A stretch of DNA of 64,000 bases from Massariosphaeria phaeospora. Taxonomy: Eukaryota; Ascomycota; Dothideomycetes; Pleosporales. Below are positions 47,171 through 59,481 of this stretch, one piece after another; the stretch's first letter is position 1, and the number at the start of each line of letters is the position of its first letter. The notes below the pieces were generated by a model. That model was not told where the DNA came from. It was given only the letters and a program-made list of their open reading frames with translations, and made no database searches. Location of the stretch: assembly GCA_011032825.1 (NCBI GenBank), contig JAADJZ010000006.1, positions 1,736,001-1,800,000 of the forward strand. Reading direction: 5' to 3'. Made by a program: the position numbers and the translations under genes.

Positions 47171-47915
47171 GCCTTCGGATTTCTCAACACTGAACAGGCT
47201 CGCCGACAACTCTACCTTACGACTCCAGTTTTATTCATGCAAGATGGCTGTATGCCGCCACATGGTTTCCTTTATGATTCTTTCTACTACGGTATTATGT
47301 CAACACTTTACAGAGCGTCTACAGAGACCGGCTGCGGGCCGCCGTTCATTCGGCTTTACATGCAAACGGATCTTTGCGGAACTTTCAACGGGGCTAGGGT
47401 ACAATGGGGACTTCCAGTCCGGCTATGGCATGCATTTTTCTTATGTTTCTTACCCTAGGCCCCCGTCTTTATTTGCTACCTTTCTTCGGGCGGCACTGTG
47501 GCGGACAGAAAGTGTCACTCCTCTTTATGATGCAATAGGGAAGGGTAAACGATGAATACCTACCTAGATATCTGCCTCACTGCGAGTTACTGCAATACAC
47601 CTCTTCAAGAAATCGTGTGTCTGTGTTGAGTGATGTGTCCAAATTAACGGTGAGGTGTCGATAGGTCTCTGAACCCTCTCATCTTGAGCTGCAGACGTGT
47701 TCATTACCCAGGCTTTGAGGAGCTGGCGCTCGCCTACGACATGAAATTGTGCGTAGACAGCAATTATAATCCAATGGCGAATGTTGGCGCGATATGACGT
47801 TGGCTCACGGTGCGCCTTCCTGTTCAGATTGCCAGTAACACTAGCCCCGACAGCAACACACCTCACCTACGCCACTTCAACGCTTCTACACTTCGGTCAA
47901 CCCAGCCCTCCAGAC
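47171..47915. other. intergenic, no gene seen
   Basis: It holds the 3' flank of the PSP1 gene and the promoter of the gene at 47916. Short open frames are not protein-like. Confidence 0.4.
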
Positions 47916-48797
47916 ATGGCGCGCAGGAGGGCGCAAACGCCTGACCACGCCGAAAGCTCGCAAGGGCGTCTACGGAAACGCAAAGATGGCGACGAGTACG
48001 GCGACGCAAAGACCGACTCTCAGTAAGAAGTGAAAGCGTTATGAAGGGACAAGTGGATAAGGCTGATGCAACAGTAGACAACTGTTAGCACTTCGCCCGC
48101 TCTTACAGGAACCTAAGCCAGAAGCCACCGAGATGAGAGATTTCCGAACCATGGTAGAGGGCAACCAGCGAGACCTGAGGAGTCGGCTTCAACAGAGAGT
48201 AGACCAGACGTAAGTCTTTTACTCCCTGTGTTGCACCGTCCAGTGGCTACGGATGAACCAGACTGACAGGTGAGGATTTTTAGTAAAGAAGAAAGCCGCC
48301 GCCGCCGCAACGAGATCGCCTCGCGCATTTCAGAAAGCCTCCAGAGGCCGCCGCCCTACAACGTGGCAGACCGCCAACACATTACGTACCCAGGCACCCA
48401 GATCTCCATGAACCCGCTCATCTCGACCGCCTCGTCCATCCTCTATGCCTCCGACGCTGCCGTATCCGAGTACAAGCGATTGGAGCAGATCATAACCACT
48501 ACGGCGCAAGACAGGGAACAGCCGATCACACAAATGTGGGAGCAGGAAGTACAGGAGACTGAGAGACTCATCAGGCTGGGACACAACTCGGCGCTGAGGA
48601 ACGTCAAGAAGGTTCTGGGTGCGGATGATGGGAATGGCAATATGGAGGAGGGCGCGAAGCATGAGGCTGGCGCTGGAGGTGATGGAGAGCAGGAGGAGAT
48701 GGCGCTGAATTATGAGCTGGAGCGGACGTTGCGGTATGCGGAGAGGGGGGTCAAGAGGCTTGTTAAGGGCCTGCCGGCGGACGAGGTGGACAACTAG
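47916..48797 (+). CDS. conserved-looking charged coiled-coil protein, unrecognised
   Basis: Exons 47916-48022, 48075-48209 and 48284-48797 give 251 residues; the second acceptor has an alternative 3 nt downstream. The N-terminus is basic (MARRRAQTPDHAESSQGRLR). The middle is highly charged and helical (FRTMVEGNQRDLRSRLQQRV, then RRRRNEIASRISESL). It is followed by YPGTQISMNPLISTASSILY, YKRLEQIITTTAQ and MWEQEVQETERLI. The helical, subunit-like look resembles small kinetochore or adaptor-complex components, but I cannot assign a family. Probably nuclear from its basic start; that is inference. Confidence 0.7.
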
Positions 48798-49187
48798 TAT
48801 GCTACTTGATTGAAAGGATGGAAAACTCGCGAGATCTCCTACGCTAGCGTATGCGAGATGCAACGGTTATGCGCATAAAGAAGTTAATTAGTTCACAAAA
48901 GAATCAGTTCTACTTATGTTGATGTCTTCCTACTACTTACCTCAAGCCAGGTGTAGAGGCTTGTCAGGCGCAAAAGAGCTGATAGCTGACTTTACAGAAG
49001 CAAATGGCAGCACTACTATTATATCAAGTCCATAGAGGAAATTGGACGCAGATTCATATTGCGAATGAGTACAGAAGACGCGTTGAAGTACAGAAGACGC
49101 GATGAAACAGAGATGTGATGAAGAACAGAAGATGCGATGCAGAGGAAGCGCCCAGCCCAGTAAGAGAGTAGCAGGTTTGACAGAAGC
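48798..49187. other. convergent 3' intergenic region
   Basis: It separates the stops of the gene at 48797 (+) and the gene at 49188 (-). A short near-repeat (TACAGAAGACGCG/GATG) recurs two or three times near 49070-49110. Nothing else is seen. Confidence 0.4.
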
Positions 49188-49550
49188 CTATCCAGTTCGC
49201 AAAACACCTGCATTTTCCAAAGCCTGTATGGCCTCCGCCGTCCATTCTTGGCATCGTCGAAGTGGTTTCGTTGGGTCAATGCGCCTCGGTCCGTCGAATT
49301 GTTTCGCTGGTGGCGCGACAGATTCGACAATGGATTGAATTCGGTCGAAGTCAGCCACCACAATGGTGCCAACGAAGGTGACCGACTCTTCCGGTTCTTT
49401 CTCCTCCCTATGGCCGAAGGTCATGCCTGTTTGAATGTCGCCGGTCACTTGGAATATGTATCCTGCGCCACCGGGACTCAGTTCAATGAAGATGACTTGA
49501 TGGTTGCGCGGAGCACCAAGGGATTCGACCAAAAGAACGTTGTAAGACAT
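49188..49550 (-). CDS. small hypothetical protein, 120 residues
   Basis: A single exon starts MSYNVLLVESLGAPRNHQVI. The sequence has alternating beta-strand-like segments (VIFIELSPGGAGYIFQVTGD, then ESVTFVGTIVVADF) and a charged helical C-terminus (CQEWTAEAIQALENAG). It resembles small unnamed fungal proteins with a compact beta fold, but I cannot name the family. It is the last ordinary gene before the transposon block, whose first element begins about 200 bp from its start codon, so its promoter may be altered. Confidence 0.65.
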   Translation of the reverse strand: MSYNVLLVESLGAPRNHQVIFIELSPGGAGYIFQVTGDIQTGMTFGHREEKEPEESVTFVGTIVVADFDRIQSIVESVAPPAKQFDGPRRIDPTKPLRRCQEWTAEAIQALENAGVLRTG

Positions 49551-49752
49551 GATGAATATAAGAACGACGATTCGGATGGACGGATCTGGAATTGTCAGCT
49601 ACATCCCAAATGCTGGGAGAGATGAGGGCTAATTACGACAGATATGTTCGCTGCAATAACAGGAAGTAACGTTTGATACTCGGCGTTTTCGTGTGAGGAT
49701 GTTGGGCTTGTAGCTTGCTATTGGTGTGGCGCCCTCGAAAAAGCCGGATGTA

Positions 49753-50151
49753 CTGTGTTTGCGCACGTGCCGCCCGTGTCGCGTGGCGCCCGAAAATCAA
49801 CATGCTCACTATTACAAAGATGAGGTTATTGCAACAGCAGTACAAGCTATTATCGCGAGATTTTTTATTGTCGTTACTCTGTACATACATGCGATCACTT
49901 TGTACTATCTATATTTCTTCGGAAAAACGATTGCGCGGCCCTGAGAGTTGACTTTAGGTAGAGCGGCCGGTGCAGCGTCTAGAGACGACGCGACAGCTGC
50001 AGAGCCGCCCTTGGCTCTCTTTGCCCTGGGCTTCGACGGAGGCCCTTTTGAGGCTTTTCGCTTGGTAGAGGAGGCGTTTTGTATAGCTTTTTTAGTGTTT
50101 TGGGCGTCGATTTTGGCTGCGCGGTTAGCAGCCTTGGCCGCCGTCTCTTAG
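49753..50151 (-). mobile_element. truncated pogo/Fot1-like element, transposase C-terminal end only
   Basis: It starts after TA at 49751-49752 with CTGTGTTTGCGCACGTGCC, close to the terminal repeat of the element at 54449. The subterminal motif GTTATTGCAACAGCAGTACA is shared with neighbouring copies. About 220 bp of the region encoding the basic Lys/Arg/Ala-rich transposase C-terminus remain on the minus strand. The rest is missing: the sequence breaks off at 50151, directly against another terminal-repeat fragment. Confidence 0.7.
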
Positions 50152-50189
50152 AGTGCCCGTGCGCTACACGAGCCATTACAGTACCCTCG
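50152..50189. mobile_element. 38 bp solo terminal-repeat relic between two TA sites
   Basis: The fragment GAGTGCCCGTGCGCTACACG... is bounded by TA at 50150-50151 and 50190-50191. Its first 14 bases equal the right end of the element at 59932-62062 read inward. It could be a footprint of an excised copy or an internally deleted element. Confidence 0.5.
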
Positions 50190-50191
50190 TA

Positions 50192-52254
50192 CACGAGCCA
50201 CCCCGTCTAAAATCAGCGCGCGCAAAAATGAAGCTGTAGAGCCACATACAAATTGTTTTATTATAAGATTTTCTAGTGTAGTACTATATAGAGCCTTGCG
50301 CAGCTTTTGTACTACTTAAATTTTTGTGGTACCTTAATTTGGCGGCCGCGCGTGGTGGTTTTAGGTGGAGGCGATGGCAGCGGAGGTGCAGCATCAACAC
50401 CACTTTTAGCACCTACAACACGACGCTTCTTTGTAGATTTTAAAGCAGCGCTTCGTAAGGCTTTTCGCTTGCCCTTGTTTAGTGTATCGTGAGATTTTTG
50501 TAAGGTTGCAGCGTCGCGTTGCTGCTTTTTGAGCGCGCGCGCTGCGGCTAGTTCTGCAGCCCTTGCCTTACGCTCCTCTGCCGCGCGCTCTCTCGCGATT
50601 TGCCGCAGCGCCTTTGCCTCTTCCGCTATCTTTTTCTTGTATAGTGTAGCTGCAGCTTTGAGCTCGCGATTGTGAGTTTTCTAGAGTTTTTCCTGCTTTT
50701 CTTCGCGCTGTCTGACCGTCTCGCGCGCATGAGCTTCTCGAACCTTGCGAGGACTCTATAGTATAGCACCGCCGTGAAACTCTTCGCGCTGCTGCAGGTC
50801 AAGGACTTTACTCTTCTTCTTATGCTTCTGTTTAGTAGTGATCGCGGCGCGCAGGCCCTCGTTTTCGTGGTAAAAAAGCTCGTTTTGAACCTGTAAAGAG
50901 TGTAATGCAGCAGCGACGCGTTTGCCTTTAGCTTTTCCTTTATCTGCAACCGCAGCGTCTAAATTTTTTTGCAGGTCTCTCTAACTATCTCTATTACTTA
51001 GCTCTCGCAGTTCTGTATCCTTGTCTTGATTAGAGGTGGTAGTGTTAAAGCGTTTTAGTATAACCTTCGCATCTATCGGCTACACGCCTGTAGCTTGAAA
51101 ACTCTTTAAAATAAGCTCCGGCCTCATTGTACTGCCCCACGCTAACCAAAATATCAGAAAAAAGTCGCCTTTCTTGACGCTAATAAGCCCTTGCGATCGG
51201 TGTAGATAGCGGTTGAGTTCTTAAGTATAGTGCTTCGAAAGCGGCGAGAACATTACCACATCGAGCGGCTGTAAGGTGTAGGTTAAATGAAAAAGAAAAA
51301 CAGCAAGGAAAATCTTTTTAGCGTCGCAGTAGTTGATAAACTCGCGCGTAATGTAGCTGCTGTAGCTGTTAACAATAAGAAAGCGCTATTGCCAACGCGC
51401 TTTTGTTGCAGTATAGCGCTCAAACAACTGCTCAAGCTATGCTAATTCAATATCGTTATTCGTCTATTCTAAGGTTGAGTTAGTAACAAAAACCTCGTGT
51501 TTTCTAGCTTCAATAGAGTCAACCTAGCTCGATTGCAACCTAGCTTTTTCTTCGTAGATAAGAGCGAGCGGCAGTAAGCTCCTATCGCTACAAACGCAAG
51601 CTAGAAGCGTAATCTATTCTCTATTGCTATCTTGTATAGCCGCCGTACGCAGTTTTGCTAGCTAGATTGCTTTAGAAAAGACGCGTTTGGTGCGTGTAGT
51701 TATGCTAACGAAAAAGCTTTTTTTATCTATATTATCGGCTCTACATCGTACTTCCGCATTTTTCTATAGAGTAGTTAAAAGTATAGGTCGTATTTCTTAT
51801 ATGAATTAGCTTGGTAACGATTGCAATTAAGCCTAGCGCTTTATTCGACTGTAAGCTTATTCTTGTGTCGATGCAAAAAGCGCGAAACCTACGCATCTAA
51901 AGCTTTCTATTTTGCAACTGCACTTGCGAAATTTTGTACTATCTCTCGTGTAGGTAGCAAGCTTCGCTTAGTGCATCTTTTTATGTATATAACGAGTTCT
52001 GCTTTTTATTGTAAGTCGAGTAATTGCTAGTGTTCGTAGTACTTCGTTTAAGACTACGATGTGCCTTAGTGTCTTCGCGACAGCGTCGTGCGATCAACGC
52101 TAAACTGTTTAGCAACTTAGCGGTACGAGAAAGATGCGCTAGGTTCGCGCAAGTTGATTGCTTTAATTGCAGCGTTGATTAGATCTATATTGGTAGAGTA
52201 ACGACGTGTCAAAGTTGGAATAGATTATATGTTTTGAAGTTGAGGTAGCTCGTG
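50192..52254 (-). mobile_element. pogo/Fot1-like element E1 (2,063 bp), decayed
   Basis: Ends are CACGAGCCACC (left) and CACGAGCTACC (right, read inward), with TA at 50190-50191 and 52255-52256. On the minus strand the transposase begins near 52183 with a CENP-B/psq-type helix-turn-helix (AAIKAINLREPSASFSYR, then VAKQFSVDRTTLSRRH). Its start codon reads ATA instead of ATG, and many codons are TAG where relatives have Trp or Gln. The DDE catalytic region and basic C-terminus are recognisable but broken. No intact protein can be made. Confidence 0.82.
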
Positions 52255-53372
52255 TACCATGCAGGTCGAGCTTGTGCCCTACTCGGGCTCGTGCCCTACC
52301 AAACAACATGCTTACTACTACAAAGATGCAGTTATTGCAACAGCAGTACAAGCTATTATCGCGAGATTTATTGTTTTTATTACTCTGTAGAAGCGTACGA
52401 ATAAGTTTTACTATCTAAGTTTTCGCGAGAGAGTGATCGCGCGGCCCTGAGAGCTAACTTTGAGTAGAGGTGCTAGTGCAGCTTCTAGGGACGACGGACG
52501 AGCTGCAGCACTGCCCTTGGCTCGTTTTAGCTTGCACTTTGCTAGAGGTGCTTCTAAAGCTTTACGCTTGCTTCTATAAAAAATTATAAAAGCCTGCCTA
52601 GTGTTTTAAGTAGCTTTTCTAGCCTCCTAAGCAGCTACCTGTTCTGCCTTCATCCGATCTCGCACCTCCTTAGCTCTCTCTTTCGCAACACGACGCTTCT
52701 CTTTCTCTTGCTCTTTAAAAAGCTTAGCAGCAGCTTAAAGCTCCTTTCTGTTTAACTTTGCTAGCCTTTTCTGCTCTTTTTGGTGTTGCTTTTCTGCTTC
52801 ACGCTTACGTGCTCGCTCGAACTTGAAAAGCAACTAGAAAGTAGCACTACCGTGGTACTCTTCTTTACGCTGCAAATTGAAAGGTTTGCCAGCGTTCTTG
52901 CGCTGCTTCTTGGCAGTAAAAGCATTTCTTAGGCCGCTGTTCTTATAGTGTAGTACCTCGTTTTGAACCTAAAGTTGGTGTAGCGTTTGGGAGAGCTTCT
53001 GCGAGGTTTCTGCTAAGGTATCCTTTACTGCAGCACGTATAAAACGATCTATCTGCTTCTAGTCTTTAAAAAAGAGAGCTAAAGGCCGTGCTTTACTCTT
53101 ATTATTGTTCTGTTTGCGGAAACGCTCGAGTACAACGTTAGCTTTCATAAAGGCAATACTAGTAGCTTTAAACGCTTTAAAAACTAGTTTTGTCGTAAAC
53201 GTAAACTCCTAGGCACTCTAGAACAGCAGAAAGAAGTTTCCTTTCTAGACAGCTAGCAACTTTTGCGTTTTAAAGAGGTAATTGGTGAGCTTGGCAGAGT
53301 AGTTGCTGCTAAGAGGTTTGAAGCAAACCACGTCGAGAAGCTGCAGCGTATAAGTCGAGTAAAAGAGAAATA

Positions 53373-54282
53373 ACGTACCTCACGGGTAGTCGGGCCACAC
53401 GGGTTCGCGGGACACTTTTGCCAAGCAAATTATCTAATATTATAACCTTAATACCTTTCTTAATAGTAGGCCTATTAGAATAATTTATACACTGTTATAA
53501 AGCTCTAAGCTAGGACTTTAAAATCTACTAAAAATTACCTAAATAGGCTAAGTACTACTAGAGTTTTTAAAGTTTAAAGATAAAGAGCTCGCTTAAGCTC
53601 TATACCTAGTATCTAGTAGAATTCTACTATAATAAACTTTTATATTCTAAAATATTCTTATTTATACTGTAAGTTAGAGTTCTAGAAAGTTATATAGTAT
53701 ATAGCTTAGAATCAAAGCTATTAGATAGAATTAGAGTTTATATATAAAACCTACTAAGTATAAAGTATTAGTACTATTATAACTCTAAATAATACTACTT
53801 TTTTAAAGCTTATATAGTATAATTATACTAAGTACTAAATTATTAAGTAGTTTTACATTAGGTTTTAATAGTTATATATAGATATTTATACTTAGCTAGT
53901 ATAAAGAAAGTAAACTACTTTCTAACCTATCTAGTAGCTTTAATCTTAGGCTACACGCTATAAAACTCTCTAGTACTTTAATATATAGTATAAATAAGAA
54001 TATTTTAGAATATAAAAGTTTATTATAGTAGAATTCTACTAGATACTAGGTATAGAGCTTAAGCGAGCTCTTTATCTTTAAACTTTAAAAACTCTAGTAG
54101 TACTTAGCCTATTTAGGTAATTTTTAGTAGATTTTAAAGTCCTAGCTTAGAGCTTTAAAACAGTGTATAAATTATTCTAATAGGCCTACTATTAAGAAAG
54201 GTATTAAAGTTATAATATTAGATAATTTGCTTGGCAAAAGTGTCCCGCGAACCCGTGTGGCCCGACTACCCGTGAGGTACGT
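53373..54282. mobile_element. 910 bp non-coding element with ~295 bp inverted repeats (foldback/MITE)
   Basis: It lies between TA duplications at 53371-53372 and 54283-54284 inside E2. Left arm 53373-53669 and right arm 53988-54282 are inverted copies with only about two mismatches that I could find. Outer ends are GC-rich (ACGTACCTCACGGGTAGTCG). The inner arms and centre are very AT-rich with many CTAG and TATA words. No coding capacity is seen, so it must be mobilised in trans, probably by a Tc1/mariner-type transposase given the TA target. Confidence 0.88.
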
Positions 54283-54448
54283 TACAGCTAGCAGTATTCT
54301 GTAAGCCTCGCAGTATTCGATAAAGTCTATTAAAAGGTAGCTGCCGTGGCCGTCGAGTATAAGAAGACGCTAATCTCGGCTAAAACGTGCTTTTTGCTTC
54401 GTTTTACAGTTAAAAACCTGCTCTAACTAGGCTAATCCGATGTTATTA

Positions 54449-56552
54449 CAGTGTTAGCGCACGTGCCGACCGGAACGCGTGACGATCGCTCTATCGAGAT
54501 TATCACTACTACAAACATAAGGATGTAACAACAGCAGCAATAGCTATTATTGCAAGACCTTTTGGTAGATTGATACATTAATTATAATAAACAATTTGTA
54601 CTACTTAGATTATGTGTATCTAGTTGGCAGCTTGACAGCGCGGCCGCTGCGGGCAACCTTGGCTAGAACAGCAGGTACGACTTTAGCAGGTGCTGCAGCA
54701 GCACTAGAACGCTTCTGTTGCTTTGCCTTTAGAGTAGTTGTAGCCGAAGCTTTGCGCTTAGCTGTTTGGGAAGTTTGGATAGGTTTCTGAGTGTTTTGGA
54801 GCGCCTTTCGAGCTGCCGCAGAAGCTGCCTTTTCTGCTTTCTCTTTCTTACGCTTCTCTCGCTTTGCTGCAGTCGCTATACGCTTCTCCTCTTTAAGCTT
54901 CTTGTTGTATAAAGCGTTAGCAGCTTGGAGCTGCTTCATCTAAGCTTTTTGAAGTTTCTTTTCTTTAGCTAGTCGCTTGTTCGTGCGCTTACGTGCCTTA
55001 CTCTTAGCTATCTTACGCGGTAACTAGAACACAGCTCTACTATAATACTCCTTTCTCTGCTGCAAGTCAAGGACCTTGCCTTTCTTATTGTGCTTCTTTT
55101 TAGTAGTAAGAGCCTCGCGTAGGCCCTCATTCTCATTAGTAAGAAGCTCGTTTTGGTTGGCCAAGTGGTAGATCATGGAGGACACTTGTTTGAGATTAGA
55201 CGACGACGTATCAGCTGCTGCTCGTAAGAGACAATCGGCTTCACGCTAGGTAGAGCTAAGCTTGTTTGCTAGCTTGTTTAGAGGCTTTGGCAGAAAGCGC
55301 TTTATAACTCTCTCTCGATCCATAGGCCATATACCAGTGGCAGCAAAAGACTGCAAAATTATCTGCTTCTTGAAGCTTGCCTGCTAGGCGTCCTAGAACA
55401 ACAAAAAGAAGTTGCTTTTCTTGATTGAGACTAGCCCTTGGCTGCGCTGGGTGTGTTCTGCAAGCTTTTTGAAGTAAGCCTTACTTAGCGGCCCGAAGCA
55501 AACTACATCTAGCGGCTGCAGCGTATAAGTACTATGAAGTAAAAATACAGCAACATAGATCTTGTAAGTAAAGCAGTAGTGTAAAAAGTCCTTCGTAAGG
55601 TAGCTGCTGTAGCCGTCGAGAATAAGTAAGCGCTAGTTTTTTTCATGCCGCGCTTTTTTCTTCGTGCAGCGGTCGAAAACCTGCTCTAACCAGGCCAATC
55701 CTACGTCATTATTCGTCCATCCAGATAGTGTTGAAGCCACAAAAACGTCGTGTACGCCGGGCTTGATATCAGCTACCTATGACGATTGTAGAGTACAGTT
55801 TGCAAACTCGTAGATTAGGCCAAGCGGCAGCGCAGTCTCATTAGCGCAAACTGCAGCGACAGTTGTTATCTAGGTACGTGAGCTATCTTAGAGGGCTGCA
55901 GTAACCTCACGCTTCTCCTATTAGGCCCTTGTGAAGGTCTTTTTCGATCGTCCGATTACACCTATTATGAAGCCTTTTTCGTCCATATTGTAGCTATTCT
56001 CGGGCAGAATCTCATGCTCCTCTATCTTGCCGTGTAGCAGGTCAAAGTATAGCTTGTACTTGATATATGAGTCAGCTGTGTGGCGCGTAGCGTCCATGGC
56101 GGTGGTGTATTTTGAGATGAGCTCGTTCTCGTAGCGGTGCTTGAAGCGCGTTACCCAGGCCAAAGAAACGCGTTCGTGAGCTATCGTAGAGGCAAAATTT
56201 TGTATCATGGCTCGAGTAGGTGGTAGCCCACGCTTAGTCAAGTCTCTAATGTAGAGTACAAGCTCCTCCTCTTGTTGTGGCGTAAGTTTCTTCTAGTCGA
56301 AGATTTTAGCTGTTCTTGAGCCCTGACGGCCTTGGTGTCTTCGCGCCAACGTAACTCGATCTACGCCAAACCAGTTAGCATACTCCTGGTATACAAGATC
56401 ATCTCCTAGAGCGCGCGATTTAATTGCTGCAATTGCTTCTTCAACTAGGGTCATGGTGGTAGAGTTATCGCGTGTTGAAGTTGGGGTGTCAGTGGCGTCG
56501 ATTGAAGTTCGGCGGTCGGCACGCGTTCCGGTCGGCACGTGCGCCAACACGG
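54449..56552 (-). mobile_element. pogo/Fot1-like element B (2,104 bp) nested in E2
   Basis: Ends are CAGTGTTAGCGCACGTGCCG (left) and CCGTGTTGGCGCACGTGCCG (right, read inward); TA lies at 54447-54448 and 56553-56554. The minus-strand transposase begins at 56455 (MTLVEEAIAAIKSRALGDDL) with VDRVTLARRHQGRQGS. A TAG interrupts it, then it continues for over 100 codons: RGLPPTRAMIQNFASTIAHE, WVTRFKHRYENELISKYTTA and NSYNMDEKGFIIGVIGRSKK. The catalytic core and a Lys/Ala-rich C-terminus (54939-54610) follow with further breaks. It is one of the better-preserved copies but not intact. Confidence 0.86.
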
Positions 56553-56554
56553 TA

Positions 56555-58683
56555 CCGTGCCCGTGCGCGCAGCGACCCACGTCGCGCAGCGATCCACGAA
56601 CAACATGCTCATCAACTCAAAGATGAGGTTATTGAGCCACCCACAATAGCTATAATTATAAGATTTTTTAGTAGAGCGACTGTATACATGCTCGCGATCA
56701 ACTTGTATTAATTATATTTACGCGGAAGTTTGATTGTGCGGCCGCGGGAGTTGACTTTAGGTGGAGCAGCTGGTGCAGCTTCTAAGGACGCCGCGACAGC
56801 TGCAGAACCGCCACCGCGTCTCTAGCGCTTGGGCTTTAATAGGAGCACTCTTAAGGCTTTGCGCTTGCCTGTTTGGGCAGTTGTAGAGGCTTTTTTAGTA
56901 TTTTGAGCTGCGATTCGAGCAGCGCGCGCGGCTTCTTTGCCAGCCTTCTCTATAGCACGCACTGCCTTGGCTTCCTCTCTCGCCACACGCTTCTCCTTTG
57001 CTTTCTTCTCTTTGAGTAGCTTAGCAGCAGCTTGAAGCTTCTTCTTGTTCGCCTTTGCAAGCTGCTCCTCATGCTCTTCTTGTTGTTTTACTCTCTCTCG
57101 TGCACGTGCCTCTCTGATCTTGCGCGGAGACCAGAAGACAGCGCCACCGTAGTACTCCTAGCGCTGCTGCAAGTCGAGACGTTTGCCGCGCTTTTTGTGC
57201 TTTTTCTTAGTCGTAAGCGCCTCTCTCAGGCCGTTATTCTCGTAGTGTAGCAGCTCGTTTTGAACTAAGAGTAAGTAGAGCGTCTAGGAGAGCGTCTTTG
57301 ACTTCTCTGCGACAGTATCCCTCACTGCAAAGCGTACTAGACGATTCATCTAACGCCAGTCGCTCTCTTTGAGCGCTGAGGGACCTGCTTCACTTTCTCT
57401 CTGCTCTCTGCTCCCTGCTCTGTCGAATCGTTTGAGTATAGCTTCTAGCTCCATAGGCCATATGCCAGTAGCTTTAAAGGACTTAAAAATCGTCTCTGTT
57501 TTAAAGGAGGACACCTACGCTCTCTAGAACAGTAGGAAGAAGTTTTCTTTCGAGACAGCAATAAGCCCTTGGCTCCTCTGAAAGTAGGTAGAGAGCTGCG
57601 CGAAGTAAGAGCTAGAGAAAGGTTTAAAGCAAACCACATCAAGTGGCTGAAGCGTGTAAGTAGAGTGAGAGAGAAACACTGCTAAAAGTATGCGATGGGA
57701 GTCGCAGTAGTCGATAAAATTCCGGGTAAAGTAACTGCTATGGCCGTTAAGTATAAAGAAACGCTAGTTTCTTTTACGACGCGCTTTCTGCTTCGTACAG
57801 CGATCGAATACCTGCTCTAGCCATGCCAAACCAATGTCGTTATTCGTCCATCCAGATGGAGATGAAGCCACGAAGACGTCGTGTTTCCTAGCTTCAATAG
57901 CGGCCACCTATGAGGCCTGCAGTGAGCTGTTCGCTGACTAGTAGATAATGCTAGGCAGCAGAGCACTCCCATTAGCGCAGACAGCTGCGAGAAAAGTAAT
58001 CTACTTACGAAAGCTATCTTGGAGAGCCGCAGTTACTTCCTTTTGCTCCTACATCCGACGGCTGAACACTCGTTTCAAGCGGCTAAGTACACCGATTATG
58101 AAGCCCTTCTTATCTATATTGTACATGTGACGCGGCTCTAAGCTATACTAAGTAATCTTTGAATGCAGCAGCTCGAAGTACGCCTTATACTTTTCTTTAG
58201 AGTTAGCTTTGTAGCGTGTAGCGTCCATCCTAGTAGTGTATTTAGAGATGAGATGCTTATAGTTTCGGCTTAAGAAGCGCGTAACCTAGGCATCTGACGC
58301 GCTCTCGTGAGCGATCTTAGTAGCGAAATTTCGTAGCATCTCCCTCGTAGGTGGTAGCTCTCGCTTTGTTAAGCCTCTAATATACTCTATAAGCTTAGAC
58401 TCTTGTTGCGGGCTAAGTAGTTGTTGATCGCGATCCTTAACCTCCCGTGGGCGCTGACGACCTTGGTGTCTTCGGCTTAGCGTAGCATGCGATACACTAA
58501 ACTGGCGAGCAATTGCGCGGTATGTAAAATGTTCTCCTGGTTCTAGCGATTCGATTGCTGCAACTGCGTCATCGATTGGTGCCATAGTAGTGGAGTTAAG
58601 ACGCGTCAAAGTTGGTGGCTTGTCTAGTGTTTTGGTGTTCGTGGATCGCTGCGCGACGTGGGTCGCTGCGCGCACGGGCACGG
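56555..58683 (-). mobile_element. pogo/Fot1-like element C (2,129 bp), stacked against element B
   Basis: Terminal inverted repeats are identical for at least 45 bp (CCGTGCCCGTGCGCGCAGCG...). TA is at 56553-56554, shared with element B, and at 58684-58685. The minus-strand transposase starts at 58585 (MAPIDDAVAAIESLEPGEHF) and reads openly through VSHATLSRRHQGRQRP and LPPTREMLRNFATKIAHE before its first breaks. Perfect ends suggest it is among the youngest insertions here. Confidence 0.87.
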
Positions 58684-59481
58684 TATTCGTCTATCCTGTT
58701 GGTAAGGAGCTCACAAACACGCTGTGCTTTTCTGCTTCAATTTAAGCTACCTATAAAGCTTGAAGTGTGCAGTTAGCTAACGAGTATATAAGAGCTAGCG
58801 ACAAAACACTTCTATTTGCTTCAATAGTTGCTACAACTGTTACCTACTCTTGAGAGCTATCTTGAAGCGCCGCTTAGACTTTCTTTTGCTCTTATTAAAG
58901 CTAACTGAACACTCGTTTTGAGCGTCTCGTAACACTAATTATAAAGCTTTTTTCATCTATATTGTAGGTATTACAAGGCTTTACTTTATACTAAACAATT
59001 TTGTAATGTAAAAGGTCAAAGTACAACTTGTACTTGCGTCGTAAGTCGGCCTAGTAGCGTACAACGTCCATGCCAGCGCTCTATTTAGAGATAAAATAGT
59101 TGCGGTTGCGGTTGATAAAGCGCGTAACCTAGCTATTGCCAACGTGTTGTTTTGATATATTCGACGCAAAATTTCGTATCATCGCTCTCGTAGGAGGTAG
59201 CCTACGAGCTGTTAGCTCTCCAATATACTGTACGAGTTTCTCGTCTTGTTGTAGGCTAAGTATTTGTTGCGAGGCGTACCTAGCTGCCTAAGGGCCTGTC
59301 TGGCCCGTCCACCTCCGCCGCAGCGTTGAGTACTCGACACCATGTTTTTTCGCGATACTCTGGATACTGAAATCTTCGTCTTGTTCGTGCGATTTCAAAT
59401 CTGCAATCGCCTTATTAATTAGTGCCATAGTTGTTGAGTTATCATGTGCTGAAGAAAATAGGATGAGTGTGTTGTTTTGGT

